Shown here: one piece after another, positions 36,159 through 45,708 of the stretch
Numbering within the stretch: the first letter of the stretch is position 1
Layout: each line of letters starts with the position of its first letter
Source: Mycobacterium sp. OAS707
Lineage (GTDB): Bacteria; Actinomycetota; Actinomycetes; Mycobacteriales; Mycobacteriaceae
DNA length: 64,000 bases
Assembly: GCF_014873705.1 (NCBI RefSeq)
Contig: NZ_JADBDS010000001.1
Location: forward strand, 1,178,001 to 1,242,000
Reading direction: 5' to 3'
Position numbers and translations under genes: made by a program
Notes under the pieces: model-generated
Told to the model about the DNA's origin: nothing
What the model saw: the letters and a program-made list of their open reading frames with translations, nothing else
The model's database searches: none

Positions 36159-37352
36159 CTGTTCACGGCGCCGGACGAGGATACTCGGCAGCCACGGCCC
36201 GACCTCCAACGTGTCAACCCACGACGTTCGGTCGAGGACCGCCCGCAGCACGACCTGAGCTTCCAGCCGCGCGAGCGCCGCGCCGACACAGAAATGCAGG
36301 CCCTTGCCGAAAGTGATGTGCCCCTTACCGCCTGGCCTGTCGAGCCGGAACTCATTGGGTTCGTCGAACTGGGCGGGGTCGCGGTTCGCCGCGCCCCACA
36401 GCAGCAACAGCCGCGATCCGGCAGGCAGGTCCACGCCGCCAAGGGTGGTATCGGCGACGACGTGGCGATAGTGGCCGCGGAAGGGCGGTTCATACCGTAA
36501 CGCCTCTTCGATGAACGGGCCGAGTAGGTCAGGGTTTTCGCGCAGTTGCTCCTGAATGTGGGGTCGTGTCGCCAAGATCTCCATTGCGCTACCGAGCAGC
36601 GAGGCGGTCGATTCTCCGCCTGCGCTGAACAAGATGACCATCATCAGCTGCGCGGTGATCTCCTCGACCTCGTTGGCGCGACGGCTGGCCGCAAGGGCAC
36701 CGAGGAAATTGTCCTCCGGATCGCTTGCCGCGCGCAGAAACTGGCGATGGATGTAGTTACCCATTTCCATGCCCGCGGTGCCCGCTGCGATGAGCCGCTG
36801 CTCGTCGACCAGTCCGTCGAGCAATTGCGTGCTCGCATAGGCCCACTCGATCAATTGGTCGACATCCTCGGCGGGAACGCCGATCAGATGGGCGACGACC
36901 ATCATCGGAAGCCTGTTGGCCACCGCTCCCATCCACTCAATCCGTCCATCGCGCAATCCGTCCGCCCATCGCTCCTCGAACGTGGCGCTGATGAACGCCT
37001 CCAACTCCCGTATCCGCTTCGCGGCCAGTTGCGGCACGAGCATCTTTCGGTGCGCAGCATGGGCCGGATCATCGGCAGTGGCGAGGATCTGTGTTGGTCC
37101 GCCGAGCCGGTCCAACTCGAACGGAACGACGGTGCCGTCGGCAGTGAACATCATTGCGGCGGTCAGGTTCGACGAAAAGTCGTCGGGACGGTTGACGGCG
37201 TCGTTGATCGCGGCCCAGTCGCACACCACGTAGAAGCCGGAGTCGCCGATCCGATGAACCGGCCCTTCGGCACGCATGCGGTCGTATAGCGGATAGGGGT
37301 CCTGAATCGCGTCGGTGTCGAAGAACGCGAGCGCATCGTGAAGCACCGTCAT
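36108..37352 (-). CDS. Cytochrome P450 (second)
   Basis: A 414-residue P450. I-helix motif SAGGEST, K-helix EEALR, and haem loop FGKGLHFCVG with ligand Cys at residue 355. The ATG at 37352 begins at the usual distance before the fold; an in-frame start at 37415 would add 21 residues. Its 3' end overlaps the exported-protein gene by 51 bases on the other strand. Divergent from a TetR gene paralogous to the one facing the first P450. The two P450s themselves are only moderately alike, so substrates probably differ. Substrate unknown. Confidence 0.92.
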   Translation of the reverse strand: MTVLHDALAFFDTDAIQDPYPLYDRMRAEGPVHRIGDSGFYVVCDWAAINDAVNRPDDFSSNLTAAMMFTADGTVVPFELDRLGGPTQILATADDPAHAAHRKMLVPQLAAKRIRELEAFISATFEERWADGLRDGRIEWMGAVANRLPMMVVAHLIGVPAEDVDQLIEWAYASTQLLDGLVDEQRLIAAGTAGMEMGNYIHRQFLRAASDPEDNFLGALAASRRANEVEEITAQLMMVILFSAGGESTASLLGSAMEILATRPHIQEQLRENPDLLGPFIEEALRYEPPFRGHYRHVVADTTLGGVDLPAGSRLLLLWGAANRDPAQFDEPNEFRLDRPGGKGHITFGKGLHFCVGAALARLEAQVVLRAVLDRTSWVDTLEVGPWLPSILVRRREQLWLRVGRESVVETGLS

Positions 37353-37489
37353 TTGTACAGGTTGACCAGCGTGATTGGGTCGGTCAACGACCTGGACAAG
37401 AGTCGATAACGCCACCGACGGGACCAGACTCGTCGGCGTCTCACCAAGGGCAGCGGACCTGCACAGACCGCTGAGAATTTCTATAAGTC

Positions 37490-37505
37490 TGTCTCAGGGA
37501 TGAGA
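37490..37505. promoter_or_regulatory. Candidate TetR operator near second P450/TetR pair
   Basis: TCTCA-GGGA-TGAGA forms a perfect inverted repeat within TGTCTC-N6-GAGA, 14 bases before the TetR ATG. A direct repeat ATAAGT flanks it on both sides. The same TGTCTC...GAGA element with spacer 5 occurs upstream of the first TetR at 3481-3495. Confidence 0.5.
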
Positions 37506-37518
37506 TAAGTTCAAACAC

Positions 37519-38085
37519 ATGTCGCGCGACGATTGGCTGTTCAACGACGGCCGCCGCGCCGCCGCGATCGAGCGGATCTATGCCGCGGCGACCGAGATGA
37601 TCTATCGCGACGGCATCGGCGCATTCAACGTCGACGCATTGGCCGCGCAGACCCATTGTTCGCGTGCCACCGTGTACCGCTACGTCGGCGGCAAGAAAGA
37701 CATCCGCGAAGCAGTGCTCGCGCGAGCAGGTGCCCGCATCGTCGAGACCGTGCGGGCCAGCGTCAAAGGCCGCACCGGGCCGGACAGGGTGCTGACCGCA
37801 ATCGAGGTGGCGGTCAAGGAGATCCGCGCCGATCCTGCGGGGCAGCTGTTCCTGGACTCGGCCCGCAGCGGTGGCTGGAACTGGCTGACCGCATCAGACG
37901 CCGTCGCCGACTTCGCCTCAGAGCTCACCGGGATCACCCATGACGACCCGCAGGCCGCGCAGTGGATCGTGCGCATGGTGTTGTCGCTGATGTTGTTGCC
38001 GGGCAGCGATTCCCGTGCCGAACACCAGATGCTGCAGCGCTTCGTCGCACCGGCTTTCACGGAAGGCGTTGGGCATCAGCCGTAA
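37519..38085 (+). CDS. TetR family regulator, paralogue paired with second P450
   Basis: A 188-residue TetR regulator. HTH is VDALAAQTHCSRATVYRYVG. The C-terminal motif DPQAAQWIVRMVLSL and RAEHQMLQRFVAP match the TetR at 3543-4091 almost position for position, so both belong to one subfamily. It faces the P450 at 36108-37352. Its 3' end overlaps the convergent small exported gene by 10 bases. Likely represses the P450 and itself. Confidence 0.87.
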   Translation: MSRDDWLFNDGRRAAAIERIYAAATEMIYRDGIGAFNVDALAAQTHCSRATVYRYVGGKKDIREAVLARAGARIVETVRASVKGRTGPDRVLTAIEVAVKEIRADPAGQLFLDSARSGGWNWLTASDAVADFASELTGITHDDPQAAQWIVRMVLSLMLLPGSDSRAEHQMLQRFVAPAFTEGVGHQP

Positions 38086-38363
38086 AGGTGATTAGGACAC
38101 TCGACGTCGACGTACACGGTCGTGAAAGTTCCGGCAGGCGGCGCCGAGTCGTCGGGGTTATTGATGTTCTCTACCGTGCACACTGACAGCGGGACGGTGT
38201 CGTAGCCCGTCAGCCAGTTGATCACGACGTTGTAGCCCTCGGCCTTCAGGCCGTCGATCACCGACTGTGCTGACTCGCCGCTGTCCGTCGGTTCAGCCAT
38301 CGCGGGGGAAGCAAACATCAGTGCACCGGTGATCGTAATCAGCACAACAGCCAAGTACCGCAC
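38076..38363 (-). CDS. Small exported protein with two cysteines
   Basis: A 95-residue protein from the GTG at 38363. The signal peptide (YLAVVLITITGALMFASPAMA) is followed by a mature part of about 70 residues containing SVIDGLKAEGYNVVINWLTG and two Cys (SVCTVENI, VECPNH) able to form one disulphide. This is a common pattern of short secreted mycobacterial proteins without known function. The frame is open upstream, but only this start puts the signal peptide first. Confidence 0.75.
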   Translation of the reverse strand: MRYLAVVLITITGALMFASPAMAEPTDSGESAQSVIDGLKAEGYNVVINWLTGYDTVPLSVCTVENINNPDDSAPPAGTFTTVYVDVECPNHLYG

Positions 38364-38394
38364 GGCAATACTTTCAGTGGGAAGCCGCACCGAA

Positions 38395-39174
38395 CTACCC
38401 CTCCCCCCGGTATGCAGACCACACCATGTCGACATATTCCGCGGCCAGCCGATGGCAATCACCGGGCCAGCGGGCCGACAGGTAGTTGCCGTCCTTCACG
38501 GTGAAGCCGCGGCTGAGGTGATTTGGGCTGTCGCGCAGCGTGACTCGCGGCCCGGGTTGAAAGTCGGTTGGTGAGGCGAGGGCCGCAGTGACCTCGGCCT
38601 GAACTGTCGTCGGGTAGGTGCGGTAGTAGTCCCCCAGCCACAGTCGGGTCATCGCCCAGCCGCCCAGCTCGAGCGCCGCGGTCAGCGCTGTGGTTCGCCG
38701 GCCATGGAGCACCGATCGCCCAGTCGCCGGGTCGATCGAGCGTGCCAGCAGCAGCACCCCGTGGCAGACCGCGCCGACGGAGATACTCCGCGACATCGCA
38801 GCCACCGTAACCGCTTGTGCCGCTGAGGATTCGAGCAGCGTTCGGACGCCCTTGGCATGGCCGCCGGGAACGAAAACGCCGTTGGCACTGTCCACGTCCA
38901 CGTCTTGGTAGGCGCATGGCTCGGCGAAGCACGGGTCGTCGACCATGCGCCGATATGCCCTCAAATCTTCGGGGCGCGTCATGAGCACCGGCGACAGCAC
39001 CGAGAATCCCTTGTCCACCAACCGCGCGTCAGCATAGGCGGGCCGACCATCCGGCGTGGCGAACCGCACCCCAATGCCGGAATCGGTCAGTGCGTCCCAA
39101 ATGACAGCGGATTCGGTTGGGTCGTAATCGACTGCGGGCAGCAGCATCACAACGGCCGGTCGCGACTCGTTCAT
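38395..39174 (-). CDS. DJ-1/PfpI family protein
   Basis: A 259-residue class I glutamine amidotransferase-like protein. It has PGGHAKG before the nucleophile elbow and the elbow AVCHGVLLLARS with the reactive Cys, plus a C-terminal region longer than DJ-1 proper. Members act as glyoxalase III/deglycase, chaperone or amidase; which applies here is open. The ATG overlaps the nagA stop (ATGA), so it is the last gene of the crr-nagB-nagA operon. A role in handling reactive sugar aldehydes would fit the context but is inference. Confidence 0.85.
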   Translation of the reverse strand: MNESRPAVVMLLPAVDYDPTESAVIWDALTDSGIGVRFATPDGRPAYADARLVDKGFSVLSPVLMTRPEDLRAYRRMVDDPCFAEPCAYQDVDVDSANGVFVPGGHAKGVRTLLESSAAQAVTVAAMSRSISVGAVCHGVLLLARSIDPATGRSVLHGRRTTALTAALELGGWAMTRLWLGDYYRTYPTTVQAEVTAALASPTDFQPGPRVTLRDSPNHLSRGFTVKDGNYLSARWPGDCHRLAAEYVDMVWSAYRGEG

Positions 39175-40310
39175 CCCAACGCCTCCCACGATCCGCGATG
39201 CAGTACGGCGGTCACCACCAGATCGGAGTCCAACACCACCAAGTCGGCGCCTGCGCCGGGAACAAGACCCGAGCATGCCAGCCCAAGCGCGCGGGCCGGG
39301 TTGATCGAGGCCTGCCGCACGGCCAGCGTCAGAGCCTCGTCGCGAGGCAGCCCGCAATGCATGACCGCGAACCGGAATACCCGATCCATGGTCGCCGTGC
39401 TGCCGGCAATGGTGTCTGTGCCCGCCACCCTGGCCACCCCGCCTACGACATCGACCTGGACCGGGCCGAGGTGATAGGCCCCGTCGGCCATTCCTGTCGC
39501 GGCCATCGCGTCGGTAATGAGCGACACCCGGTCGGGCCCAACACTGCGCGCGACATGCCGGTACAGCGCGGGGTCGACGTGCACGCCGTCGGTGATCACT
39601 TCGACTGTCACGCGGGCGTCTTCGAGTAGCGCGATCACCGGGCCGGGCTCACGAGTGTTGATCGGACGCATCGCGTTGAACAAGTGTGTGCCCACCGTCG
39701 CACCCGCCCCGATCGCCGTGCGCGTCTGCTCGTAGGTGGCCTCGGTGTGGCCGACGGCGGCCACCACTCCGCGATCGACGATGCGCTCGATCGCCGCCGG
39801 GGCGCCGTCGCGTTCCGGCGCCAAGGTGATCATGCGAATCGCGCCCGCTCCCGCGTCGAGGAGGCGGTCCAGCTCGCCGAGGTCAGGGTCGCGCATCAGG
39901 GATGCCTGGTGGGCTCCGCACCGTTTGGTGGACAGCCACGGCCCTTCCAGGTGGATTCCGGCGAGCACGCCGGCATGCACGTCCTCGGCCAATCCCTTTA
40001 CCTGTCGCAGTAATTCGTCGGTGCTCGCCGTCACGAGGGATGCGACGAGCGTCGTGGTGCCGTGCCTGCGATGCAGCGCCGCCGCGGTGTCCGTTTCTGC
40101 CGCAGAAGCCGTCGAGAAGTTGGCCCCGCCCCCTCCGTGGACGTGCGTGTCGACGAACCCCGGCACCACGGTGACAGCGCCGAGGTCGCGATCTACGGCA
40201 CCGGGCGGCGGGCCGCCACCGACAGCGCCGACGACACCGTCGGCAACGTCAATCCACCCGGGCCGCAACAGCTCTCGGCCCGTCAGCAAGGTGTCGGCGG
40301 TCAACAGCAC
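39171..40310 (-). CDS. nagA: N-acetylglucosamine-6-phosphate deacetylase
   Basis: A 379-residue amidohydrolase that removes acetate from N-acetylglucosamine 6-phosphate. Metal and substrate motifs are FVDTHVHGGGG, HLEGPW, the His in VGHTEATYEQT, THLFNAMRP and the catalytic Asp in SLITDAMAATGM. Full family length (about 380). The GTG start directly follows the nagB stop. Its product, glucosamine 6-phosphate, is the substrate of NagB next door. Confidence 0.95.
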   Translation of the reverse strand: MLLTADTLLTGRELLRPGWIDVADGVVGAVGGGPPPGAVDRDLGAVTVVPGFVDTHVHGGGGANFSTASAAETDTAAALHRRHGTTTLVASLVTASTDELLRQVKGLAEDVHAGVLAGIHLEGPWLSTKRCGAHQASLMRDPDLGELDRLLDAGAGAIRMITLAPERDGAPAAIERIVDRGVVAAVGHTEATYEQTRTAIGAGATVGTHLFNAMRPINTREPGPVIALLEDARVTVEVITDGVHVDPALYRHVARSVGPDRVSLITDAMAATGMADGAYHLGPVQVDVVGGVARVAGTDTIAGSTATMDRVFRFAVMHCGLPRDEALTLAVRQASINPARALGLACSGLVPGAGADLVVLDSDLVVTAVLHRGSWEALG

Positions 40311-41096
40311 TCAGATGCCCTGCCAATCCGGCTTGGCTCGGTAGGTCTCCCGGTAATAGCCGGCGAGCTGAAGCCTCTGTGCCGCAGCATCATCCAACAG
40401 AACAGTCACATGCGGGTGATGCTGCAGAATGGTCGCGGGCCACATCGCGCTCACCGCACCCTCGACGAGGTGATGGACGGCTTCGGCTTTACCTCCGCCC
40501 GTGGCAACCAGAATCACATGCCTGGCCGCCATGATGGTGGCCAACCCTTGGGTCAGGCAGTGCGTCGGCACGGCGTCGACGTCACCGCCGAAGAACCGGG
40601 CGTTGTCGATCCGCGTCTGCCTGGTCAGCGTCTTGATGCGGGTGCGCGACGCGAGGGAGGACCCCGGCTCGTTGAACCCGATGTGTCCGTCGGTGCCGAT
40701 ACCCAGAATCTGCACGTCGATGCCACCCGCGTCCCGGATCGCCGCCTCGTACGCCGCACAGGCGGCCGGGATGTCACGCGCCAGACCATCGGGACCGTCC
40801 ACCGCCCCTGGCGCGAAGTCGACGCGCGAAACGAAGACCTTGTCGATGACGTTGCGGTAGCGCTCGGGGTGGTCCGCGGGCAGCCCGACGTACTCGTCGA
40901 GCGTGAATCCCCGTGCCTCCCGGAACGAAATCAGTCCGGCTTCGCAGCGCGCCGCCAACTCGTCGTAGATCGCAACCGGCGATGACCCCGTCGCGAGACC
41001 GAGGACGCCGGCCGGCTTGCGCGCCATCAACGCGCCGATCGCGTCGGCCGCGACAACACCGATCTCCTTGGCGTCTGCGAGAATTACGACTTCCAT
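40311..41096 (-). CDS. nagB: Glucosamine-6-phosphate deaminase
   Basis: A 261-residue isomerising deaminase producing fructose 6-phosphate and ammonia. Signature stretches: LGLATGSSP (phosphate loop), FTLDEYVGL with the proton-transfer Asp, and GIGTDGHIGFNEPG. Length about 260 as in the family. The start follows the EIIA stop without a gap, so crr, nagB and nagA are one transcript. Allosteric control by GlcNAc-6-P, known for E. coli, cannot be judged here. Confidence 0.96.
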   Translation of the reverse strand: MEVVILADAKEIGVVAADAIGALMARKPAGVLGLATGSSPVAIYDELAARCEAGLISFREARGFTLDEYVGLPADHPERYRNVIDKVFVSRVDFAPGAVDGPDGLARDIPAACAAYEAAIRDAGGIDVQILGIGTDGHIGFNEPGSSLASRTRIKTLTRQTRIDNARFFGGDVDAVPTHCLTQGLATIMAARHVILVATGGGKAEAVHHLVEGAVSAMWPATILQHHPHVTVLLDDAAAQRLQLAGYYRETYRAKPDWQGI

Positions 41097-41561
41097 CTAC
41101 TTGCTCGCAGTGAAAAGACTTGCGCCGGAAGTTATCTCCGCTCCCTCGAAAACCGCATCGGCTGGCACGATGTTCGAGGACTCGCGCTCGTCCATCACCA
41201 CGACGGGAACAATCGGATTCAGCCCCTTGGCCTCGACCGAAGGTACGTCGTAGGTGATCACGAGTTGGCCGGCGCTGACCTCGTCGCCCTGGCTGACGTG
41301 CGTCGTAAAGCCCTCGCCGTTCAGTCGGACGGTGTCGATACCCAGGTGCACCAGCACTCCGACATTGTCCGGTGTCATGACGATGTAGGCGTGGGGCAGC
41401 AACTTCAAGATCTTCCCGCTGACGGGCGCGACCGCCTCGATCACGCCTCGCGGCGGGTCCACCGCCGCTCCGTAGCCCACCATGCCCTGCGAGAACACCG
41501 GGTCGGGCACGTCCTGCAGCGGAACCGCGCGGCCGCCAACCGGGGCCAAGACTGACGTCAT
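41097..41561 (-). CDS. crr: PTS EIIA component (glucose/GlcNAc type)
   Basis: A 154-residue EIIA-Glc-type protein that accepts phosphate from HPr and passes it to the EIIB domain of NagE. The phosphorylated His is His72 in GVLVHLGIDTV; the supporting His57 is in PHAYIVM. ATG at 41561, though a GTG two codons earlier is possible. First gene of the nag operon, divergent from nagE with 100 bases between. No clear GntR/DasR-type box was found in that space. Confidence 0.94.
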   Translation of the reverse strand: MTSVLAPVGGRAVPLQDVPDPVFSQGMVGYGAAVDPPRGVIEAVAPVSGKILKLLPHAYIVMTPDNVGVLVHLGIDTVRLNGEGFTTHVSQGDEVSAGQLVITYDVPSVEAKGLNPIVPVVVMDERESSNIVPADAVFEGAEITSGASLFTASK

Positions 41562-41661
41562 ACTCACGCACCAACAATACGAGCGTGTGAGCAAGACGGT
41601 CTCAAGTTCACCCGTTCTCGTCTAGGCTTCCGCTCAGCTTCGGCAGAGGAGGGTCACACAA

Positions 41662-43239
41662 GTGAGCGACACAGCGAAACCTCAAGGGACGGCGGCAAAG
41701 TCAGGTCGGCGCATTCCCGGCTTCGCACAACTACAGCGCCTCGGCAAGAGCCTGATGCTGCCGATCGCTGTTCTCCCCGCTGCAGGAATCCTACTGCGGC
41801 TCGGCCAGGATGACCTGCTGGGCAAAATTCACGCTCCGGTCATCGGGTCGTTCTTCAAGGCGATGACCGCCGCGGGCGACGCCCTGTTCAGCAACCTTCC
41901 TTTGCTCTTCGCCGTCGGTGTCGCGATCGGATTCGCCAGAAAGGCGGACGGTTCGACGGCGCTGGCCGCGGTGGTCGGCTATCTGGTGGTGCAGGCAGTG
42001 TTCAAAACCATGTCGCCGATCGTGCTCGCGGGCCAGGTCGACAAGGCGGGTGACCAAGCCCAGATCAACTACAGCGTGTTCGCGGGCATCGTGGTCGGCC
42101 TGGTCACTGCATGGCTCTTCGACCGCTACCACACCATTCAATTGCCGTCCTACATCGGATTCTTCGGAGGCAGGCGCTTCGTTCCGATCGTGGTGTCGCT
42201 GGCCTGTCTGTTCATTGCGTTCGCGATGAGTTACTTCTACCCGGTCTTCGACGCGGGGCTTACCGGCCTCGGGAAGTTCATCGGAGGCTCGGGGGCGTTG
42301 GGCGCGTTTGTTTACGGGTTCGCCAACCGGATGCTGATTCCGCTGGGCCTGCACCACATTCCAAACTCGTATGTCTGGTTCCTCTACGGCGACTATCAGA
42401 CCCCGGGCGGCAAGGTCGTCACCGGTGAGCTCACCCGCTTCGCCGCTGGCGACCCGACCGCGGGCCATCTCACCTCGGGCTTCTACCCGATCCTGATGTT
42501 CGGGCTGCCTGCCGCCGCGCTTGCGATGATCCACGTGGCCAACAAGAAACAACGGAAAGTCGCGGTGGGCATTCTGGCGGCGGCCGCGCTGACCGCGTTC
42601 CTGACCGGCGTGACCGAGCCCCTCGAGTTCGCGTTCATGTTCGTGGCGTTCCCGCTCTACCTCATCCACGCGGTGTTGACCGGACTCTCACTGGCGATCG
42701 CGTACCTGCTCGACATACATCTGGGCTTCTCGTTCTCCGCGGGTCTCATCGATCTGCTGCTCTACGGGACGGCCCCTGCGGCGAAGAACATCCCGTTGCT
42801 GATTGCCATGGGCGTTGTCTTCTTCGTCGTCTACTACGCGCTGTTCCGGTTCGCGATCACGCGATGGAATCTGAGAACCCCAGGCCGCGAACCCGAGAGT
42901 GAATTCGAGGCCGAGGAGGCGGCCAACCTCGGCGAGGGCGCCGACTCCGCGACGGCCGTGACGGCGCGCGGATCCGGCACGACGACAGCAATCGCACCTG
43001 CAGCGGTCGACAGCAAGGCCGAACAGGTGATCGCGGCGTTCGGCGGCAGGGAGAACCTCGTGAATGTCGATGCCTGCATCACCCGGCTGCGCATGGAGGT
43101 GGCCGATGCGAGCAAGGTGGATCAGGCTCGGCTCAAGGCTCTCGGCGCCGCGGGCGTTGTTGAAGTCGGCAACAGCGTACAAGCGGTGTTCGGGACCGAA
43201 GCCGAGGCGCTGAAGAACGACATCAACGACATCCGTTAG
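41662..43239 (+). CDS. nagE: PTS N-acetylglucosamine-specific EIIBC
   Basis: A 525-residue permease. Residues about 20-415 form the EIIC membrane channel with about ten helices and the substrate motif [12 protein letters not shown]. After an Ala/Glu-rich linker, residues about 450-525 are EIIB with phospho-Cys472 in [12 protein letters not shown]. There is no EIIA domain in the chain; the divergent crr supplies it. It imports GlcNAc as GlcNAc-6-phosphate. GAGGAGGG precedes the GTG start. The stop is shared with the convergent cyclase gene (TTAG). Confidence 0.94.
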   Translation: MSDTAKPQGTAAKSGRRIPGFAQLQRLGKSLMLPIAVLPAAGILLRLGQDDLLGKIHAPVIGSFFKAMTAAGDALFSNLPLLFAVGVAIGFARKADGSTALAAVVGYLVVQAVFKTMSPIVLAGQVDKAGDQAQINYSVFAGIVVGLVTAWLFDRYHTIQLPSYIGFFGGRRFVPIVVSLACLFIAFAMSYFYPVFDAGLTGLGKFIGGSGALGAFVYGFANRMLIPLGLHHIPNSYVWFLYGDYQTPGGKVVTGELTRFAAGDPTAGHLTSGFYPILMFGLPAAALAMIHVANKKQRKVAVGILAAAALTAFLTGVTEPLEFAFMFVAFPLYLIHAVLTGLSLAIAYLLDIHLGFSFSAGLIDLLLYGTAPAAKNIPLLIAMGVVFFVVYYALFRFAITRWNLRTPGREPESEFEAEEAANLGEGADSATAVTARGSGTTTAIAPAAVDSKAEQVIAAFGGRENLVNVDACITRLRMEVADASKVDQARLKALGAAGVVEVGNSVQAVFGTEAEALKNDINDIR

Positions 43240-44795
43240 GAGCCACGCACATCGGTGGGTGCGCTGGCCGGGGCGAGGCGGGCCATTCCGCGGAGAATCC
43301 ACGGTGTCCGCCGCGCTATCACCGCCACGGCACGATCCGATCGGCGCATCGCGGTCCGAGGACCCGGCGTCGGCGTTGACGCCAGCTCCGCCTCGGCTGA
43401 TCCGGCTCGTGCGCCGTGGCGCTCAACCGCCAGCAATTGCCAGACGCCGGGAACTCCACGCAACTCGACGCTGCCGCGGTCGGAAAAGCCTGTGCCCGAG
43501 CCGACGACCAGATCACGAACGGTGCTGGAAACGAGGATCTCCCCGACCCCGGCTTGGCCGAGGATCCGCGCGGCGATATGTACGGCAATTCCTCCGATGT
43601 CGTTGTCCAGCAGTTCGCACTCGCCGGTGTGAATCCCGGCGCGAATCTCGATTCCGACCGTCTCGGCGTCTGCGCGCAACGCCTCTGCGCAACGAATCGC
43701 CTGCGTGGGTCCGTCGAACGTCATGAGGTAGCCGTCGCCTGTGCTTTTCACCACCGTGCCGCCGAATTGGTTCGTGCGGTCGGTCGTGATCTCACCAAAG
43801 CGCTCCAGCACCGCCCGCCAGCGCTCATCGCCCGCGGCCGCGGCGCGTTGCGTCGAGGCGACCATGTCGGTGAACAGCACCGTACGCAACGCGCGATGCG
43901 TCTGCGACGGTGCAGCGTGGCTGCCGGTGAGGAACTCCTCGATCTCGGTGAGGATCGTGTCGGGCTCGGTGAACCACGGCGCGTGATCCGTCCCGTCCAC
44001 CTCGAGCAGCCGCGCACCGGGGATATGGTCGGCGAGGTACCGGCCGCCCTGCGCCGGAATGCCGAGGTCGTCGCGGGCATGAACGACGAGGGTGGGCATA
44101 GTGATCGTCGGCAGGATGGGCCGGACGTCGATGCGGAACATAGCTTCGAGAGTCGCCCGCGCCATCCCCGGGCTCGCGCCCATGCGCTCCAGCATTCCCA
44201 GCTGGCGCACCGACCCGACCGACGGGATCAGTCCCTTGAGCGCGGCCCCACTGCCCCACGACGATCGCACTGCACGGGCAAGGCCCTGCATGCGTGCGAT
44301 CTGCGCCTCTGACGGCGTGTAGTCCTCACCCAGCTCGGGTAGGACGCGTGCCCGAAGCTCGGCCGGGTCGCCATCGACCTCATCCCACCCAACCATTCCC
44401 GTATACGAGAACGTGCTGCAGAGGATCAGCGCTCGCGTTCGCCGCGGCCGTGTCGCTGCGAAGACGGTGGCGGCCGGGCCGCCCTCGCTCAAGCCGAGAA
44501 GGGCGGCCTGCCCGAAGCCGGCAGCGTCCATCACGGCCTCGATCTCGGACGCCCGCTCGTCCAGTGTCCGAACTCGCGGAACGGGGTCCGACAACCCGAC
44601 CCCGGCCTTGTCGAATAGAAGGACGCGACAAAATGTGGAGAGCTGATCGAAGAAGGCCTTGAATTCTGGCTGGGTCCAAAATAATTCGACATGGGTGGCG
44701 AACGGCCCGACGACGACGAGCTCCACGGGCCCATCGCCAAACACCTGATACGCCAGGCTGAGATCGCCGCACGTTGCATACAACGTGTCCCCCAC
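43236..44795 (-). CDS. Alpha/beta-hydrolase fused to class III nucleotidyl cyclase
   Basis: A 519-residue fusion. Residues 1-290 are an alpha/beta hydrolase with probable triad Ser103 (GLSEGG), Asp242 or 243 (ARDDLGIP) and His271 (GTDHAPW). Residues about 300-480 are a class III adenylate/guanylate cyclase domain: metal Asp310 (LFTDMVAST) and Asp354 (STGDGYLM), Lys350 for base recognition, Arg410 for the transition state. The usual Asn four residues before that Arg is His406. No membrane helix. It may couple sensing of a hydrolase-fold ligand to cAMP. GTG at 44795 is chosen since the hydrolase fold begins there. Confidence 0.9.
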   Translation of the reverse strand: MGDTLYATCGDLSLAYQVFGDGPVELVVVGPFATHVELFWTQPEFKAFFDQLSTFCRVLLFDKAGVGLSDPVPRVRTLDERASEIEAVMDAAGFGQAALLGLSEGGPAATVFAATRPRRTRALILCSTFSYTGMVGWDEVDGDPAELRARVLPELGEDYTPSEAQIARMQGLARAVRSSWGSGAALKGLIPSVGSVRQLGMLERMGASPGMARATLEAMFRIDVRPILPTITMPTLVVHARDDLGIPAQGGRYLADHIPGARLLEVDGTDHAPWFTEPDTILTEIEEFLTGSHAAPSQTHRALRTVLFTDMVASTQRAAAAGDERWRAVLERFGEITTDRTNQFGGTVVKSTGDGYLMTFDGPTQAIRCAEALRADAETVGIEIRAGIHTGECELLDNDIGGIAVHIAARILGQAGVGEILVSSTVRDLVVGSGTGFSDRGSVELRGVPGVWQLLAVERHGARAGSAEAELASTPTPGPRTAMRRSDRAVAVIARRTPWILRGMARLAPASAPTDVRGS

Positions 44796-44877
44796 GCCGT
44801 CGAGCGTAGCGAGGCCGGGTGTTGCAAATCGGCACTTCGTACATACTGGCCAGCGGGGTGAAAGGAAGCGATCGCAT

Positions 44878-45708
44878 ATGTCCACCTGGCTCATCACCGG
44901 TTGCTCGACGGGGCTTGGCCGCTCGCTGGCGGAAGCCGTCATCGGCGCAGGCCACAACGCCGTCGTCACCGCCCGCGATGTCAGCAGGGTCGCCGACCTG
45001 GCGGATTCCACACCCGACCGGGTCCTTGCCGTCGCGCTCGACGTCACCGATCCGAATCAGGTGACGACAGCTGTGCGCCAGGCCGAAGATCGGTTCGGCG
45101 GCGTCGACGTGCTGGTCAACAACGCCGGCTATGGCTATCGCGCCGCGGTAGAAGAGGGTGAGGACGCCGAGGTGCGGACGCTCTTCGAGACGCACTTCTT
45201 CGGCACCGTCGCGATGATCAAGGCCGTCCTGCCCGGCATGCGCGCCCGCCGCTCCGGAGCGATCGTGAACATCTCGTCGATCGGGGTTCAGCTCACCCCG
45301 GTCGGCTCCGGCTACTACGCCGCGGCCAAAGCCGCGATCGAAGGGGTAAGTGGCTCCCTGCGCGGTGAACTTGCGCCCCTTGGCATCTCGGTCACCGTCG
45401 TCGAGCCGGGCGCGTTTCGCACCGATTTCGCGGGACGGTCGCTGACCCAATCGACAACAATCATCGATGACTACGCGGGCACCGCCGGACAACGCCGCAA
45501 GGAGAACGACACGATGGACGGCACCCAGGCCGGTGATCCCGCGAAGGCAGGCAGCGCGATCATCGAGGCGGTCGAATCGAGTGAGCCGCCCGCATTCCTG
45601 CTCCTCGGGCCCGACGCGCTGGCCGCCTACCGCTACATCGCCGACACCCGCGCAAGCGAGATCGCCAAGTGGGAAAAACTCACCGCCAGCACGAACTTCG
45701 ATGCCTGA
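44878..45708 (+). CDS. Short-chain dehydrogenase/reductase
   Basis: A 276-residue classical SDR. The nucleotide-binding motif TGCSTGLGRSLAEA (TGxxxGxG) is at residues 7-20, NNAG at about 81-84, the catalytic Ser in VNISSIG and the YxxxK pair in GYYAAAKAA. The family is NAD(P)-dependent; an Arg after strand 2 (TARDVSRV) suggests NADP. GAAAGGAAG precedes the ATG. The ATG of the next gene lies 8 bases inside its end, suggesting co-translation. Substrate unknown. Confidence 0.9.
   Translation: MSTWLITGCSTGLGRSLAEAVIGAGHNAVVTARDVSRVADLADSTPDRVLAVALDVTDPNQVTTAVRQAEDRFGGVDVLVNNAGYGYRAAVEEGEDAEVRTLFETHFFGTVAMIKAVLPGMRARRSGAIVNISSIGVQLTPVGSGYYAAAKAAIEGVSGSLRGELAPLGISVTVVEPGAFRTDFAGRSLTQSTTIIDDYAGTAGQRRKENDTMDGTQAGDPAKAGSAIIEAVESSEPPAFLLLGPDALAAYRYIADTRASEIAKWEKLTASTNFDA

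Noticed and set aside
41562..41661. DasR/NagR-type operator between crr and nagE
   Set aside because: No match to the TGGTCTAGACCA-type site; only a weak AGAC-G-GTCT repeat is present.
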